From contig JALTDM010000145.1 in the NCBI GenBank assembly GCA_027074135.1, positions 1 through 9,616 of the forward strand: a stretch of DNA of 9,616 nt, in the 5' to 3' direction. The notes under the pieces were generated by a model. That model searched no databases and was not told the DNA's origin. It saw nothing but the letters and a program-made list of their open reading frames with translations. Shown piece after piece: positions 1 through 6,288 of the stretch (the stretch's first letter is position 1; every line of letters starts with the position of its first letter). Position numbers and translations under genes: made by a program. The stretch comes from Bacteroidales bacterium. GTDB lineage: Bacteria; Bacteroidota; Bacteroidia; Bacteroidales; JALTDM01.

Positions 1-1086
1 GGACGTAATTTGCTGATTAATAAATTGATGGAAGGTGATTTTTCTAAGGTAAAACAAATTAAAGACTATTTAAAAAGAATAGAAGGAGATAAGTATTTAT
101 CTTTTTTGCCAGAAGAATATGATATTATTCTGTATTGGACAAAAGAATACGATGAACTTATTAAGAACATTCAAGAAAGAAACAGTGATTATTTATCTCA
201 ACTATTTAACCGCATACCACCGCAAAAAGATTTGTTAACGTTTAATTTAAAAGAGTATTCCGTAAAGAATGTAAATAAGCTGAAAAAACAGATTTTCGCT
301 TCAGATTTAAATCAAGATACAAAAGAGTTTTTAAGTATTTATTTGGATAAAGTTTTAATTGACAAACGTATAAATCCTTACGCACAAGATACTGTTAATG
401 AAAAAGCGGAAGTTTTTATTCAAAAATACCCGGACAGTAAATTTGTCCCGATTGTAAAGGGAAAGGTTATATATGTAATAAAATCCAACAAATGGACCAT
501 TTCTTACAATTTATCAGGTGGTTATGAAGTATTAACAGGTAATTTAAGCAATAATTTTACTAATCCTTTTCTGTTTGGATTTTCCTTTAATGGCAATTAT
601 AAAAAAATAGGTCTTTTTGTAGGAACTCATACGGGTTTTATGAAATCAAGAAAAAGTATATCGTATTCTTCAGGTTTAGTAGATGCGGGGAAAGATATGG
701 AAATATATGTATATGAGATTTCATCGGGTTATAATGTACTAAATACGAGAACGTTTAAGGTAACACCTTTTGGTGGTATGGGGTTAACTTCCATTTATAT
801 GTTGTCGGATAGTTTGGAATGTAACAACAAATCAACAAAGATTAATTTGAATAATAGTACTACATACTTTTTGGGTGTAAATTTTTATATTAAGTTAATT
901 TCAAAATATTGGCCCAAATACAACCATAATGTTTCTTATCCTTTTATAAGAATAAGATATGCATATTACTTGACGGGATTTGAGAATGAAAATCAATGGA
1001 TGAGAGGCAATATGCATTATTTTACAATTGGTTTAGGTTTAATGATAAAAGATTTTAAGCAAAAAAGTTTTAATTTTAAATGGTGA
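1..1086 (+). CDS. Probable outer-membrane beta-barrel protein, 5'-truncated by the window edge
   Basis: The reading frame is open from base 1, so the true start and any signal peptide lie outside the window; the TTG at position 10 is only the first start-like codon. About 361 codons are visible. The first ~150 residues are charged, Lys/Glu/Asp-rich and probably helical (for example DYLKRIEGDKYLSF). From roughly residue 160 on, the sequence changes to alternating polar and aromatic or glycine-rich strands (WTISYNLSGGYEV, FLFGFSFNGNY, IGLFVGTHTGF, FTIGLGLMI), as expected for amphipathic strands of a small barrel. The protein ends in an aromatic residue (FNFKW), which fits outer-membrane barrels. 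No enzyme motif is visible and I cannot assign a named family. The role is inferred from composition only. The following gene appears to have its own promoter, so these two need not be one operon. Confidence 0.6.
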   Translation, partial: GRNLLINKLMEGDFSKVKQIKDYLKRIEGDKYLSFLPEEYDIILYWTKEYDELIKNIQERNSDYLSQLFNRIPPQKDLLTFNLKEYSVKNVNKLKKQIFASDLNQDTKEFLSIYLDKVLIDKRINPYAQDTVNEKAEVFIQKYPDSKFVPIVKGKVIYVIKSNKWTISYNLSGGYEVLTGNLSNNFTNPFLFGFSFNGNYKKIGLFVGTHTGFMKSRKSISYSSGLVDAGKDMEIYVYEISSGYNVLNTRTFKVTPFGGMGLTSIYMLSDSLECNNKSTKINLNNSTTYFLGVNFYIKLISKYWPKYNHNVSYPFIRIRYAYYLTGFENENQWMRGNMHYFTIGLGLMIKDFKQKSFNFKW

Positions 1087-1151
1087 AAATATAAAAAGGA
1101 GAAAATATGATACAAAGTAAGATAAAATCCTTTCCGCCTTCTTTTTTTAGC

Positions 1152-1159
1152 TACCTTTG
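1152..1159 (+). promoter_or_regulatory. Bacteroidetes-type -7 promoter element for the DEAD-box helicase
   Basis: TACCTTTG matches the Bacteroidetes -7 consensus TAnnTTTG. It lies 27 bp before the TTG start codon at 1187, which would give a 5' leader of roughly 20 nt. No clear -33 TTG is present at the usual spacing; only a TTT at 1131-1133 falls there. Assignment rests on the consensus match and position. Confidence 0.5.
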
Positions 1160-1186
1160 TGCCCGATTTTATAAAAATATAATATA

Positions 1187-2860
1187 TTGAATTTTAACGA
1201 AATGGGCTTGTCGCCCAAAATATTGAAAGGGGTTGAGGAACTTGGGTTTACAAATCCGACACCAATCCAAAAAGAAGTTATTCCGGTTGTTTTAAACTCA
1301 CAAGAAGACATAGTAGGACTTGCACAAACAGGAACAGGTAAAACGGCAGCTTTCGGATTGCCGCTTATTGAACAAATCGACACACACAATAAATCTATTC
1401 AAGCATTGATACTTGCTCCTACTCGGGAGTTGGCTATTCAGATTGCAAAAGATCTGCAAGTATATTCAAAGTTTATTGACGGTTTCAAAATTGTTCCCGT
1501 TTACGGTGGTGCCAGTATAGAAACACAAATCAGGGCTATAAAAAAAGGTGTGCATATAATTGTTGCCACACCCGGGCGTATGCTTGACTTAATAAAGCGT
1601 AAGGTGGCTGATATATCAAACATTAAAACCGTAGTGCTGGACGAAGCCGATGAAATGCTGAATATGGGTTTCCGTGACGAACTGAACGGAATTCTTGAAA
1701 ATACTCCAAAGGATAAAAGAACGCTTTTGTTTTCTGCAACAATGCCGCGGGAAGTTGCACAGATTGCCAAAACATTTATGAATAAACCTGTGGAAATTAC
1801 AGTGGGGCAAAAAAACTCGGGAGCTGAAAATGTCAAGCATATTTATTATCAAGTGCATGCACGTGACAGGTATTTGGCACTCAAGCGTATAGTGGATTTT
1901 AATCCCGATATTTACGGAATAGTTTTCTGCCGCACACGGTCTGAAACCAAAGAAGTAGCCGATAAACTTATTAAAGATGGATACAATGCCGATGCTTTGC
2001 ATGGGGATTTGTCTCAAGCTCAACGCGATCATGTAATGAAGCGTTTCAGAAACAAGGCATTGCAAATACTGGTGGCTACCGATGTGGCAGCACGCGGTAT
2101 AGATGTAGATGACATTACACACATTATAAACTACAATTTGCCGGAAGACCTTGAAGTTTACACCCACAGAAGTGGACGCACGGGACGAGCAGGTAAATCA
2201 GGTGTTTCAATTGCTATTGTCAATTTTCGCGAAAAAACCAGAATACCGCAAATAGAAAGGATTATTCGAAAGAAATTCGAAAAACAACCTGTGCCAAATG
2301 GTAAGGAAATTTGTGAAAAGCAGCTTTTGAATATGATAGACCGTATGCAAACGGTTAAGTTAGATGAAGAACAAATAGCACCGTTTATGGATGCGGTTAA
2401 TGAGAAGTTGCAAAATTTAACTAAAGAAGAAATTATTAAGCGGTTTGTTTCTGTTGAGTTCAACAGGTTTTTGGAGTATTACAAAAATGCACCGGATTTG
2501 AACAAAAAAGCGGAAAGCGAAAAAACAAGCAACGAAAGAAAACCAAGTGCAAGTAGAAGAAGAGGAGAACCGGGTTTTACACGTTTCTACATTAACATTG
2601 GCAGAAAAGACGGAATAAATCCAAAAAACATTATCGGAATGATAAATGATTATGGCCGCGACCGTGATATAAATATTGGTGCAATTGACATAAAAGACAG
2701 TTTTTCTTTTTTTGAAGCAGGAGAAAAATATACAGATAAACTGCTCAAAGCATTCAAAAATGCTAAATTTAAAGGTCGTAAGCTCAGGGTAGAAGTAACA
2801 GAAGACCGACCAACCGGTAAATCTGACAGGACAAGAAAAAGGAGCAAAAAGAGAAGGTGA
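1187..2860 (+). CDS. deaD: ATP-dependent DEAD-box RNA helicase (DeaD/CsdA type) with DbpA-like RNA-binding domain
   Basis: An ATP-driven RNA-unwinding enzyme of 557 residues, expected in the cytoplasm to act in ribosome assembly, mRNA turnover or cold adaptation. All helicase motifs are visible: Q motif (F3 and GFTNPTPIQ, 20-28), motif I AQTGTGKT (46-53), Ia PTRELA (78-83), Ib TPGR (128-131), II DEAD (152-155), III SAT (183-185), IV near VFCRT (246-250), V ATDVAARGID (297-306) and VI HRSGRTGRAG (327-336). After a charged linker (about 435-462), residues 464-537 resemble the RRM-like RNA-binding domain of DbpA and CsdA, followed by a basic tail (KSDRTRKRSKKRR). The TTG at 1187 is preferred over the ATG at 1202 because it keeps the Q-motif aromatic F3; there is no Shine-Dalgarno in front of it. 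DeaD/CsdA versus another DEAD-box paralogue cannot be settled here, so the symbol is tentative. Confidence 0.95.
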   Translation: MNFNEMGLSPKILKGVEELGFTNPTPIQKEVIPVVLNSQEDIVGLAQTGTGKTAAFGLPLIEQIDTHNKSIQALILAPTRELAIQIAKDLQVYSKFIDGFKIVPVYGGASIETQIRAIKKGVHIIVATPGRMLDLIKRKVADISNIKTVVLDEADEMLNMGFRDELNGILENTPKDKRTLLFSATMPREVAQIAKTFMNKPVEITVGQKNSGAENVKHIYYQVHARDRYLALKRIVDFNPDIYGIVFCRTRSETKEVADKLIKDGYNADALHGDLSQAQRDHVMKRFRNKALQILVATDVAARGIDVDDITHIINYNLPEDLEVYTHRSGRTGRAGKSGVSIAIVNFREKTRIPQIERIIRKKFEKQPVPNGKEICEKQLLNMIDRMQTVKLDEEQIAPFMDAVNEKLQNLTKEEIIKRFVSVEFNRFLEYYKNAPDLNKKAESEKTSNERKPSASRRRGEPGFTRFYINIGRKDGINPKNIIGMINDYGRDRDINIGAIDIKDSFSFFEAGEKYTDKLLKAFKNAKFKGRKLRVEVTEDRPTGKSDRTRKRSKKRR

Positions 2861-2891
2861 AAATTTGAAAATTTGAAAATACAGGGGGGGG
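2858..2891. repeat. Short tandem repeat at the helicase stop codon, followed by a G8 homopolymer
   Basis: Three near-perfect 8-bp units (TGAAAATT, TGAAAATT, TGAAAATA) run from 2858 to 2881 and begin with the helicase TGA stop. Two bases later there is a run of eight G at 2884-2891 in otherwise AT-rich DNA. Both tracts lie outside coding sequence, so slippage would not alter a protein. The rest of the gap up to the tRNA (2892-3077) holds a small palindrome (2986-2997) and the tRNA promoter, and nothing else I recognise. Confidence 0.7.
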
Positions 2892-3048
2892 AATTCATAT
2901 ACTTAAATTGTTTTAGTATAAGGTTTTATTGTTGGGTTTAAGGTGACTTTAGCAATAAATATGAGCATAAATAAGTTTACTAAAAAACCTATAGGTTATT
3001 TTTAAGTTAAAAAATTTTTAGAACTGCTGTTTTATTTCAAAAAAGTAT

Positions 3049-3056
3049 TAAATTTG
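3049..3056 (+). promoter_or_regulatory. -7 promoter element for tRNA-Ala
   Basis: TAAATTTG fits the Bacteroidetes -7 consensus TAnnTTTG and ends 21 bp before the first base of the tRNA. A matching -33 TTG is not evident. The spacing leaves a short 5' leader, as usual for tRNA genes. Confidence 0.5.
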
Positions 3057-3077
3057 TCCGCATAGTGCATTGATGAC

Positions 3078-3151
3078 GGGGCATTAGCTCAGTTGGCTAG
3101 AGCGCTTGACTGGCAGTCAAGAGGTCAGCGGTTCGACTCCGCTATGCTCCA
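3078..3151 (+). tRNA. tRNA-Ala, anticodon GGC
   Basis: A complete cloverleaf can be folded by eye. The acceptor stem pairs 3078-3084 with 3144-3150, the D stem pairs GCTC with GAGC, the anticodon stem pairs CTTGA with TCAAG around loop CTGGCAG, and the T stem pairs AGCGG with CCGCT around TTCGACT. The anticodon GGC (3112-3114) reads GCC and GCU alanine codons. The acceptor stem has the G3:U70 wobble (bases 3080 and 3148), the classical identity mark for alanyl-tRNA synthetase, which supports the assignment independently. The discriminator base is A (3151). The following bases are CAA, so the CCA end is not fully encoded and must be completed enzymatically. It stands alone, with no second tRNA and no integrase next to it. 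Confidence 0.96.
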
Positions 3152-3163
3152 CAAGGGTTGTGC

Positions 3164-3185
3164 TTTTATGTTATAAAACATAAAA
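3164..3185 (+). other. AT-rich hairpin just downstream of the tRNA
   Basis: TTTTATGTT (3164-3172) and AACATAAAA (3177-3185) form a perfect 9-bp inverted repeat around a 4-nt loop, 12 bp after the tRNA. It may mark the tRNA transcript end. It is almost all A-T and is followed by A rather than T residues, so it is not a canonical intrinsic terminator. Confidence 0.3.
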
Positions 3186-3214
3186 AAAAATAATTTTAAA
3201 GAAAGGACATTCCC

Positions 3215-3222
3215 TATATTTG
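3215..3222 (+). promoter_or_regulatory. -7 promoter element for the dihydroorotate dehydrogenase-like gene
   Basis: TATATTTG matches TAnnTTTG exactly. It lies 27 bp before the ATG at 3250, the same distance as for the helicase gene, giving a leader of about 20 nt. It overlaps a possible upstream TTG codon at 3220, which argues that translation does not start there. No -33 TTG is evident. Confidence 0.55.
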
Positions 3223-3249
3223 CATAAAAAACTAAAAAATTATTTAAGC

Positions 3250-4248
3250 ATGAAAACTAATATAACAACAAAATTCGCAGGTTTAACATTGAAAAGCCCT
3301 ATAATCATAGGTGCTTCCGGAATTACCGGAGATACAAAACATTTCAAAACTTTTGAAGAAAACGGAGCCGGTGCTATTGTTCTCAAATCAATTTTTGAAG
3401 AAGAAATTATCTTTGAATTTAACAGTTTTATGAAAGAAGCCGAAGAATACGGCTACGATAATGAGTTTTTGGATTACTTTGATTATAAGCTCAAACAAGA
3501 TAACATTACAAAATATATTGACCTTATCAAGGCTGCTAAGCAAGAAGTAGATATTCCTATCATTGCCAGTGTAAACTGTGTAAGCACACATGAATGGGCA
3601 TATTTTACAAAGAAGATAGAAGAAGCAGGTGCAGATGCTTTGGAACTTAATATTTTCATACTTCCCAGTGATTTGACTAAGTCTTGCACTGATATGGAAA
3701 AAACTTATTTTGAAATTGTAGAAAAAGTTAAAGCTCAAATCAATATACCAGTTGTAGTTAAGATGAGTTATTACTTCTCCAACTTAGGTAAGATGATCAT
3801 TGACTTATCTGAAAAGGCTGACGGGCTCGTTCTTTTCAACAGGTTTTACAATCCTGATATAGATATTAAAGAAAAGAAAATTGTAAATGCAAAGATTTTC
3901 AGTACACCTGATGAGATTCTTACTCCGTTACGTTGGGTAGGTATTTCTTACGGAAGAGTGAAAAGTTCATTAGCTGCTACTACAGGTATCCACGACGGTA
4001 ATGGTCTTATCAAAATGATACTTGCAGGTGCAGATGCTGTAGAAATTGTTTCAACAATTTACAAAAACGGACCTAAGGTTATCAAAGAAATGATAAAAGA
4101 CCTTGAAAACTACATGGCGGACAATGGTTACGAAACAATTGAAGATATGAAGGGTGTAGCCAGTAAGCAAAAAGCCAAAAATCCGGCTATGTATGAAAGA
4201 GCTCAATTTATGCGATACTTCGGTGACTTTGACGAAGATATTGTTTAA
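3250..4248 (+). CDS. Dihydroorotate dehydrogenase-like FMN-binding TIM-barrel protein
   Basis: A 332-residue protein with the class 1 dihydroorotate dehydrogenase fold pattern: an N-terminal GLTLKSPIIIGASG strand (11-24), a Lys in AIVLKS (about residue 46) where the family has an active-site/FMN Lys, VVVKMS (168-173) resembling the second conserved Lys, and a C-terminal FMN-phosphate region TGIHDGNG...LAGADAVEIVSTIYKNG (245-274). The loop that in true PyrD reads NLSCPN, with the catalytic base, is replaced by NIFILPSD (134-141) and has no Cys or Ser at the catalytic position. Pyrimidine synthesis is therefore not a safe assignment; an FMN-dependent oxidoreductase of unknown substrate is more likely. 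The start is set at ATG 3250, because the longer frame from TTG 3220 would begin inside the -7 promoter box. It stands as a single gene with its own promoter and terminator. Confidence 0.85.
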   Translation: MKTNITTKFAGLTLKSPIIIGASGITGDTKHFKTFEENGAGAIVLKSIFEEEIIFEFNSFMKEAEEYGYDNEFLDYFDYKLKQDNITKYIDLIKAAKQEVDIPIIASVNCVSTHEWAYFTKKIEEAGADALELNIFILPSDLTKSCTDMEKTYFEIVEKVKAQINIPVVVKMSYYFSNLGKMIIDLSEKADGLVLFNRFYNPDIDIKEKKIVNAKIFSTPDEILTPLRWVGISYGRVKSSLAATTGIHDGNGLIKMILAGADAVEIVSTIYKNGPKVIKEMIKDLENYMADNGYETIEDMKGVASKQKAKNPAMYERAQFMRYFGDFDEDIV

Positions 4249-4276
4249 TGTTATAGATTTTTTGGTTATTGATGTG

Positions 4277-4305
4277 AAGCCGTCCTTTCTGGGGCGGCTT
4301 TTTTT
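4277..4305 (+). terminator. Rho-independent terminator
   Basis: A 9-bp GC-rich stem (AAGCCGTCC at 4277-4285 pairing with GGGCGGCTT at 4292-4300, one G-U pair) with a 6-nt loop is followed by a T run ending at 4305. It begins 28 bp after the stop codon at 4248. The T run overlaps the stop codon of the convergent gene (4304-4306). On the minus strand the hairpin has no following T run, so it looks one-directional. Confidence 0.88.
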
Positions 4306-5395
4306 ATGGCTTGAAATTTACTACAAGCGGGTAGTGATCGGAATATGATTTTCTAATAACTTCTGCGTTGCACACATCAAAATCTTTTGGCAAAAATGCA
4401 AAGTCTATTCTGTAAGGTATAAAGAAGCGGTTGAAAGTAGCTCCAAGTCCTGTACCGCCATAAAGAAAAGCATCTTTCATTTTGTCGCTAAACAGATTGT
4501 ATGAATATGAACAAGGTATATCATTAAAATCGCCACACAATATTGTTTTATACGGGCATTTGTCTATAATTTTAGCAATGTAGTCTGCTTGCCCTGCACG
4601 CATACGGTTAGCTTTGATAATTTTATCTGTGATGGGGAAGAATTTGCGTATTTTATTTTCCTCAATATTCTTTTGCAAGCTGTCAAGGTATTTGTATTCG
4701 TCATAGGAGAATCTTATGGATTGAAAGTGGGTATTAAACAAGCAAACTGTGTCTTGTCCGGGCAAAATAATTTTGTATTGTGTTACAAAATTTAATGAAG
4801 AATTGAAAACAATTTTTTTAGTGTTAATTATAGGATAACGGGAAAACAAAGCCATTCCGAAGTGAAAATATTTGTTGTGTTGTAAAAATGTTTCGGAGTA
4901 ATATTTGTATTTTAAGAGTTTGAGAATTGTATCCCTTGTGTCAAAAATTTTCCGGTCATCGTAAACATATTCCTGTAAGCAAAGTATGTCGGGTTTTATG
5001 CTGTCTATCAGGTGAATGATTTTTTTCTTGTACTGAACATTTTTTACCCAATTGTACAAATTGAAGACTTTTACATTGTAAGTCATTAGTCGGATTGGCG
5101 ATTTTTTGTTTTTACTGCACTCTGAAGATTTTATGCTGAAAGTGTGATGGTGATGATTTATACCTGCTATTAAAATAAGTAATGAAAACATCACGATTTT
5201 TTTGTACTTGAACAAAAAAGCAATTACCATAGTTATTAGCAATAGAGCCAAAAGCGGTAAATAAAAAAGGTTTAGAATGGAAGGAAGGACAAATGTCCGT
5301 GGTGATATGAACGGACTTAAATAAACAATTAATAATAGTGATGAGATGAATAAAGTAACTATCCACAGAATTTTATATACTATACCTTTTTTCAA
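4304..5395 (-). CDS. Membrane-anchored endonuclease/exonuclease/phosphatase-family protein
   Basis: A 363-residue metal-dependent hydrolase of the DNase I-like EEP fold, whose members cleave nucleic acid, phosphoinositide or sphingomyelin phosphoesters; the substrate here is unknown. Three hydrophobic helices come first (about 8-30, 38-62, 66-79), then the catalytic domain from about residue 101. Visible motifs are TYNV (N107), LQE (E142), NTHF (H223), GDFND (D288, N291), RIDFAF (D331) and SDHYP (352-356, H354), so the active site looks intact. The basic KYKK (63-66) between helices 2 and 3 suggests a cytoplasmic loop, which would place the catalytic domain in the periplasm. A natural His4 run (81-84) follows helix 3. 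It starts with TTG, 4 bp after the upstream rhomboid stop; an MKK-like N-terminus directly before helix 1 supports this. It is the last gene of the mutL-rhomboid-rhomboid operon. Confidence 0.88.
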   Translation of the reverse strand: MKKGIVYKILWIVTLFISSLLLIVYLSPFISPRTFVLPSILNLFYLPLLALLLITMVIAFLFKYKKIVMFSLLILIAGINHHHHTFSIKSSECSKNKKSPIRLMTYNVKVFNLYNWVKNVQYKKKIIHLIDSIKPDILCLQEYVYDDRKIFDTRDTILKLLKYKYYSETFLQHNKYFHFGMALFSRYPIINTKKIVFNSSLNFVTQYKIILPGQDTVCLFNTHFQSIRFSYDEYKYLDSLQKNIEENKIRKFFPITDKIIKANRMRAGQADYIAKIIDKCPYKTILCGDFNDIPCSYSYNLFSDKMKDAFLYGGTGLGATFNRFFIPYRIDFAFLPKDFDVCNAEVIRKSYSDHYPLVVNFKP

Positions 5396-5399
5396 GTTT

Positions 5400-6272
5400 T
5401 CAGCTTCTTTTTGATGAGTCGAACAAAAACTTCTTTTCTTCTTCAGTCAAACTGTCATACCCGCTTTTTGCTATTTTATCTAGAATTTTATCAAGCCTTT
5501 CGTTGTCTTGTTTTCTTATTGCATTGTAATCCCAATCGCTGCGTGTGCGGTATCGGTTTTTTGTAATGCGAAAGTTACTTTTTTGCTTGCGTTTTCCAAA
5601 TTTTAAAAAGCCTGTAATGTCTCTTCCCCTTTTTATTTCTACCGCAAACAAGTACCCTAACAATGCACCGCCCAAGTGAGCAATGTGTCCGCCTGCATTG
5701 CCTCCCGAAATACTAATTATGTCTAGTATAACTGTAGCAAGTGCAATGTATTTAAGCCTTACGGGACCTAAAAACAGCAGGTAAATCACATAGTCGGGCA
5801 CATAAACGCTAATTGCTATTACCACAGCCATTACCGAAGCAGAAGCTCCCAGTGCTATAGCATCTATGTGTGAAAGAACGGAAAAAATATTATAAGCAAG
5901 AATGTACAAAAGTCCTCCTGCCAACCCGCCGAATATGTAAACCCTTAAAAATTTTCCCGAATCAAGAAAATTCAAAAAAATTACGCCAAACCAATATAGC
6001 CATAACATGTTGAAAACCAAATGCCACAATCCCTCGTGCAAAAACATATAAGTGAAAATTTGCCACGGGTGAAAAATCAAATAAGCAATGTTTGAATGAA
6101 GTGATAAAATGTCAATAAGATAATAACTTAACGGGATGTCACTTCCTGATAAAAAAGAAAATAAGTCAGCAAGTTTGATAACAAGAAAAACACCTATGTT
6201 TATGAAAATTATCTTGGTTAAAACCGAACCGTATTTGAATTTATAATGTATTTCTCCGAAAATTCCGGGCAT
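5400..6272 (-). CDS. Rhomboid-family intramembrane serine protease with C-terminal cytoplasmic tail
   Basis: A 290-residue polytopic protein expected to cleave transmembrane substrates within the inner membrane. About six membrane segments lie between residues 18 and 212. The helix-2 signature is H79....H84...N88 (FLHEGLWHLVFN). The catalytic serine is S144 in LGASAS, so the usual GxSG reads GASA, and the catalytic histidine is H199 in HIAHLGG. Residues 213-290 form a charged tail ending in ERLDKILDKIAKSGYDSL followed by TEEEKKFLFDSS; I recall this tail type from other Bacteroidetes rhomboids (DUF6576-like). The ATG at 6272 has a perfect AAAGGAGG upstream with 8-nt spacing, unusual for this phylum. 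The Ser-His dyad is present, so it is probably active despite the Gly-to-Ala change. The substrate is unknown. It lies directly downstream of a second rhomboid. Confidence 0.92.
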   Translation of the reverse strand: MPGIFGEIHYKFKYGSVLTKIIFINIGVFLVIKLADLFSFLSGSDIPLSYYLIDILSLHSNIAYLIFHPWQIFTYMFLHEGLWHLVFNMLWLYWFGVIFLNFLDSGKFLRVYIFGGLAGGLLYILAYNIFSVLSHIDAIALGASASVMAVVIAISVYVPDYVIYLLFLGPVRLKYIALATVILDIISISGGNAGGHIAHLGGALLGYLFAVEIKRGRDITGFLKFGKRKQKSNFRITKNRYRTRSDWDYNAIRKQDNERLDKILDKIAKSGYDSLTEEEKKFLFDSSKRS

Positions 6273-6280
6273 ATTCTAAT

Positions 6281-6288
6281 CCTCCTTT
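6281..6288 (-). promoter_or_regulatory. Perfect Shine-Dalgarno overlapping the upstream stop codon
   Basis: The minus strand reads TAAAGGAGG, 8 nt and then ATG. The TAA stop of the first rhomboid gene (6289-6287) shares bases with this ribosome binding site for the second (ATG at 6272-6270). The arrangement suggests coupled translation of the two rhomboids. None of the other starts in the window has a comparable site. Confidence 0.75.

Noticed and set aside
1616..2167. 183-codon open frame on the minus strand inside the helicase gene
   Set aside because: Shadow of the helicase reading frame; the plus-strand protein has all DEAD-box motifs, and the antisense frame shows no recognisable domain.
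2982..3001. Palindrome AACCTATAGGTT flanked by A and T runs, as terminator of the helicase gene
   Set aside because: The GC core is only four pairs with a TATA loop and sits about 125 bp after the stop; too weak to call as a terminator or operator.
3078..3151. tRNA as an integration (att) site for a mobile element
   Set aside because: No integrase gene and no repeated tRNA 3' end were seen nearby in the window.
4277..4305. Riboswitch or other structured RNA between the convergent genes
   Set aside because: A simple GC-rich hairpin plus T run at a gene end fully explains it as an intrinsic terminator.
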